Positions 61,510-64,000 of a DNA stretch of 64,000 nucleotides are shown one piece after another. Position 1 is the first letter of the stretch; the number at the start of each line of letters is the position of its first letter. The stretch is from assembly GCA_963921425.1 (NCBI GenBank), contig OY992840.1:7008501-7072500 (forward strand), given 5' to 3'. A program made the translations under genes and the position numbers. The notes under the pieces were generated by a model, which was not told the origin of the DNA, searched no databases, and saw only the letters and a list, made by a program, of their open reading frames with translations. This DNA comes from Dryas octopetala. Its lineage: Eukaryota > Streptophyta > Magnoliopsida > Rosales > Rosaceae.

Positions 61510-64000
61510 CTACATTACTTTCCTTGCCATGAGCATTTTGGGAGGGGCCAGAGATCTTAGTTCAGGTGCAGAACTAGGAAAAAGAGTGTTCAGCTTGTGC
61601 ATGAGTATGTCAGACCTTGATGGGATCTCATTCAGAAGAAACTGTTGGACAATGGGTTTCTTAAACCACTCCATGACCGCATCTCCTGGAGCCCTTAGCA
61701 CCACCTTGCTAACCTCAAATGGAGATTCAACAGAGCTCAAAATTTGTGCAACCACAATTTTCAAAGTCGGTCCAGTGACCAATTTAATGCGTCTTGGGAC
61801 AACACCATAATACAACATTCGCTTTCTGAACCTATGGAGAGTATGCACAACTGCTATGAGAGCAGCTCCAACTGATAAGTTCCTAACATCAAGGGACCAA
61901 GCAATTTGCTGATCGAAAACTATTGCCTTTGGGAAAAGCTTATTCTCGTAGGCAACTTTCCAAACACACCGGGCTCGGTTTATTTGCCCCATAAGAACAA
62001 GGTAGTTGAGGAGAACATTAACAAAATACTTAGTAGCCCCCTCTTCCAACTCATAATCAATACATTGAAAAAATTCCCTCACAAAAGATAGCACCGGTTG
62101 TTTCCTCTGCTCTGGGCCTGTGAAGAGTCCACACATAAAAGCGTGTGCCTTATGTTTTGTAGTACCAAGTATTGACATCAAATGCCTCTCATTCTCTTCT
62201 TCCTGGGATCTTACAAGATGGGCTAGAATGGATGTGTAAAGTATGAGATCAACTTTTGCAGCAGAATTTACATATGTTTCAAGGAGAGGCTTTGCTGGCT
62301 CATACAAACCATTCTTCATACATGACTCAAATAACTGCCTGATTATAAAATTATTAGTTCTAATCCCCGATGAACCCATGAAACGTAGCCAACGCAAAGC
62401 AAGATCAAGAGAACCATCCTTGATATATACCATCAAAACATCACTAGCACTCACATCAACTGAAAACCCCATGGTCTTCATCTCAAGCAAAATTTTGGCA
62501 GCCACATCCACAAGCTTTTTATTAGCCAAGAGCATCAAAAGGGAGGTGTAAGTACTTAAGCCTGGTCTTAAACCTGCATTGGTCATTGAATTATACAGCT
62601 TCATTGCAGAATCTACTTGTCCAGAGGCAGCATGCATTTCCAATAGACAGGAATATGTAGATGGAGTGGGTAGAAATCCAACCTTCTCCATATCTATAAA
62701 GGTAGACATTGCAATATCAAGTTTTCCTGATTTCGCATGGGACTCAACAATCATTGTGTATAACCCAAAGTTAGGCCTAAAGCCTGCTTTCTTCATCTCA
62801 TCCCAAAGCCTAAGGGCAGCATCTAATTTCCCAGCCTTCACATATGACTCAATCATAGAAACATACATAGTAGCAGATGGCCTAAAACCATAACCCTGCA
62901 TTTCCATGTATACCTTCATTGACATGTCCAACCTCCCAGCTTTTCCCATTGAATCAACAAGCGATGCAAAGACATTAAAGCTGGGATGAAAATTCCTTTC
63001 TTTCATTTCTTGGAAGAGCTTAAATGCAGCATCAAGGCGGCCCGATTTTGCCAAGTTTGGTACCATCAACTCATAGGTTGATCCATCCAACAAACAGTTG
63101 GCAGCTTGCATGCTCTCATATATCTCAAATGCCTTATAAGGTAAACCCTTATTTAAAAAAAGCATTATAAGCGAATTATATGTCTGCGTATCAACTTTAC
63201 AACCCGAATCTTGAATCTTCTTAAAACAACAAAACGACACCTCCATCTTATCTGCTTTAGCCAAAAACTGAATGACACGATTATATGCAGTAGATGATAG
63301 AGCCCCATTATTACTCGAATCCTGCACCATTTCATCAAACAATGATTGAATGCCATCAAAGTCCTTACTTTGGTTTAGTCCATCAAACAATATCACATAA
63401 CACTCATCACTGGGCACATACCATGGTTGCCTCTTAGCCCATCGAAACAAGCTCAAAGCCCCGTCACCATCTTTAATAACCTTCAAGGATTGAGTAATGT
63501 GAGTCATGTTTGGTACAAATTGGAGTTTGTCCAATTGGGTCTCCAATTCAGGCCCCCATTTCCACCTCTTCACAACCTCAACAATCTTAGCAATGGCAGA
63601 GGCATTCAGAAGCGGCTTTTTCAACCCACCCACCATTACATGGTCATCGAGACCTGGCTCAACGGACCGTACACCTTTTCCGGTGTAAATAACACTGCCT
63701 GATTCATCCAAATACTCAATTTCCTCAGTCCACTCATCACTGTTCTTACCAGAAGAGAAATATTTAATAAAACCAGGTCCTACAGAAAATCGGTTTTCAA
63801 AAAAATTGGCACTGGAAAACCCAGAGCTCCCCACAAAATTGGGGTTTTTTGGTACAGAAAGTTGAGGAGAAATTAAATTGCAACCCTTTACAGAGCTCAA
63901 GAACCTTAAACTTCCTCCAAAACTATCGAGTTCATTTGTGCAGAGATTAAGGTACCGTGAACTGAAATTGTGAAATGCAGAGCTGAAGATAGGGCGTTTG
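61510..64000 (-). CDS. EMB2217: PPR protein, EMB2217-like (At1g79490 type), 5' end outside window
   Basis: The minus-strand frame is open from the stop at 61510 to the last base of the window, about 829 codons. No start is seen: the frame continues upstream of 63900 as FHNFSSRYLNLCTNELDSFG, so the true Met lies beyond 64000. The visible N-terminus looks like a presequence (basic, Ser-rich). P-type PPRs fill the middle: TYNSLIMLFLNKGLPYKAFE, TYELMVPNLAKSGRLDAAFK, VFASLVDSMGKAGRLDMSMK, LYTMIVESHAKSGKLDIAMS and TYSCLLEMHAASGQVDSAMK. The C-terminus is SMR-like with WSLDVRNLSVGAALIAVVHT and a KLVTGPTLKI segment where nuclease SMRs have TGxG. The likely ortholog EMB2217 is predicted mitochondrial and embryo-essential. 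Without the N-terminus, the compartment is inferred only. Confidence 0.88.
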   Translation of the reverse strand, partial: KRPIFSSAFHNFSSRYLNLCTNELDSFGGSLRFLSSVKGCNLISPQLSVPKNPNFVGSSGFSSANFFENRFSVGPGFIKYFSSGKNSDEWTEEIEYLDESGSVIYTGKGVRSVEPGLDDHVMVGGLKKPLLNASAIAKIVEVVKRWKWGPELETQLDKLQFVPNMTHITQSLKVIKDGDGALSLFRWAKRQPWYVPSDECYVILFDGLNQSKDFDGIQSLFDEMVQDSSNNGALSSTAYNRVIQFLAKADKMEVSFCCFKKIQDSGCKVDTQTYNSLIMLFLNKGLPYKAFEIYESMQAANCLLDGSTYELMVPNLAKSGRLDAAFKLFQEMKERNFHPSFNVFASLVDSMGKAGRLDMSMKVYMEMQGYGFRPSATMYVSMIESYVKAGKLDAALRLWDEMKKAGFRPNFGLYTMIVESHAKSGKLDIAMSTFIDMEKVGFLPTPSTYSCLLEMHAASGQVDSAMKLYNSMTNAGLRPGLSTYTSLLMLLANKKLVDVAAKILLEMKTMGFSVDVSASDVLMVYIKDGSLDLALRWLRFMGSSGIRTNNFIIRQLFESCMKNGLYEPAKPLLETYVNSAAKVDLILYTSILAHLVRSQEEENERHLMSILGTTKHKAHAFMCGLFTGPEQRKQPVLSFVREFFQCIDYELEEGATKYFVNVLLNYLVLMGQINRARCVWKVAYENKLFPKAIVFDQQIAWSLDVRNLSVGAALIAVVHTLHRFRKRMLYYGVVPRRIKLVTGPTLKIVVAQILSSVESPFEVSKVVLRAPGDAVMEWFKKPIVQQFLLNEIPSRSDILMHKLNTLFPSSAPELRSLAPPKMLMARKVM

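Overview
The window is nuclear DNA from a eudicot plant, species not determinable from the sequence. Multi-exon genes with short AT-rich introns, plastid- and mitochondria-directed PPR proteins, a NAC factor, a plant-type U-snRNA promoter and abundant hAT, Mutator-like and foldback transposons all point that way. The large intergenic spaces suggest a mid-sized, TE-rich (perhaps woody) genome.

Layout. 1-81 is the unrecognised C-terminal end of a plus-strand gene. 2664-4691 (-) is a five-exon NAC transcription factor of the NAC071/NAC096 type. 4692-18446 has no gene I can support but a run of small transposons. 18447-25544 is a complete but decayed Mutator-like element (MULE, 7.1 kb). It has hairpin-array terminal inverted repeats (TIRs), a plant-mobile-domain gene (+) and a transposase-OTU gene (-). 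26280-31490 (-) is BOP1, a 17-exon ribosome-biogenesis gene with a U12-type AT-AC intron. It is head to head with ABCI7/SufD (32092-34908, +). 35666-35795 (+) is a U6atac minor-spliceosome snRNA with a Pol III USE/TATA promoter, 187 bp upstream of the intronless plastid PPR-SMR gene SOT1 (35983-38136, +). 40351-47685 (-) is a POLTERGEIST-like PP2C. 47686-61509 is gene-poor and holds three hAT elements with perfect 8-bp target duplications plus other repeats. 61510-64000 (-) is a PPR gene like EMB2217, cut by the right edge.

How the parts relate. The host genes are housekeeping or organelle genes: rRNA biogenesis (BOP1), plastid Fe-S assembly (ABCI7), plastid rRNA maturation (SOT1), a mitochondrial PPR, plus signalling and development (NAC, PP2C). 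The window holds both a U12-type AT-AC intron and a gene for the U6atac RNA that recognises such introns. In Arabidopsis the SOT1 and NAC096 loci carry consecutive numbers (At5g46580 and At5g46590). Here their counterparts are about 31 kb apart, with the MULE, BOP1, ABCI7 and U6atac between them.
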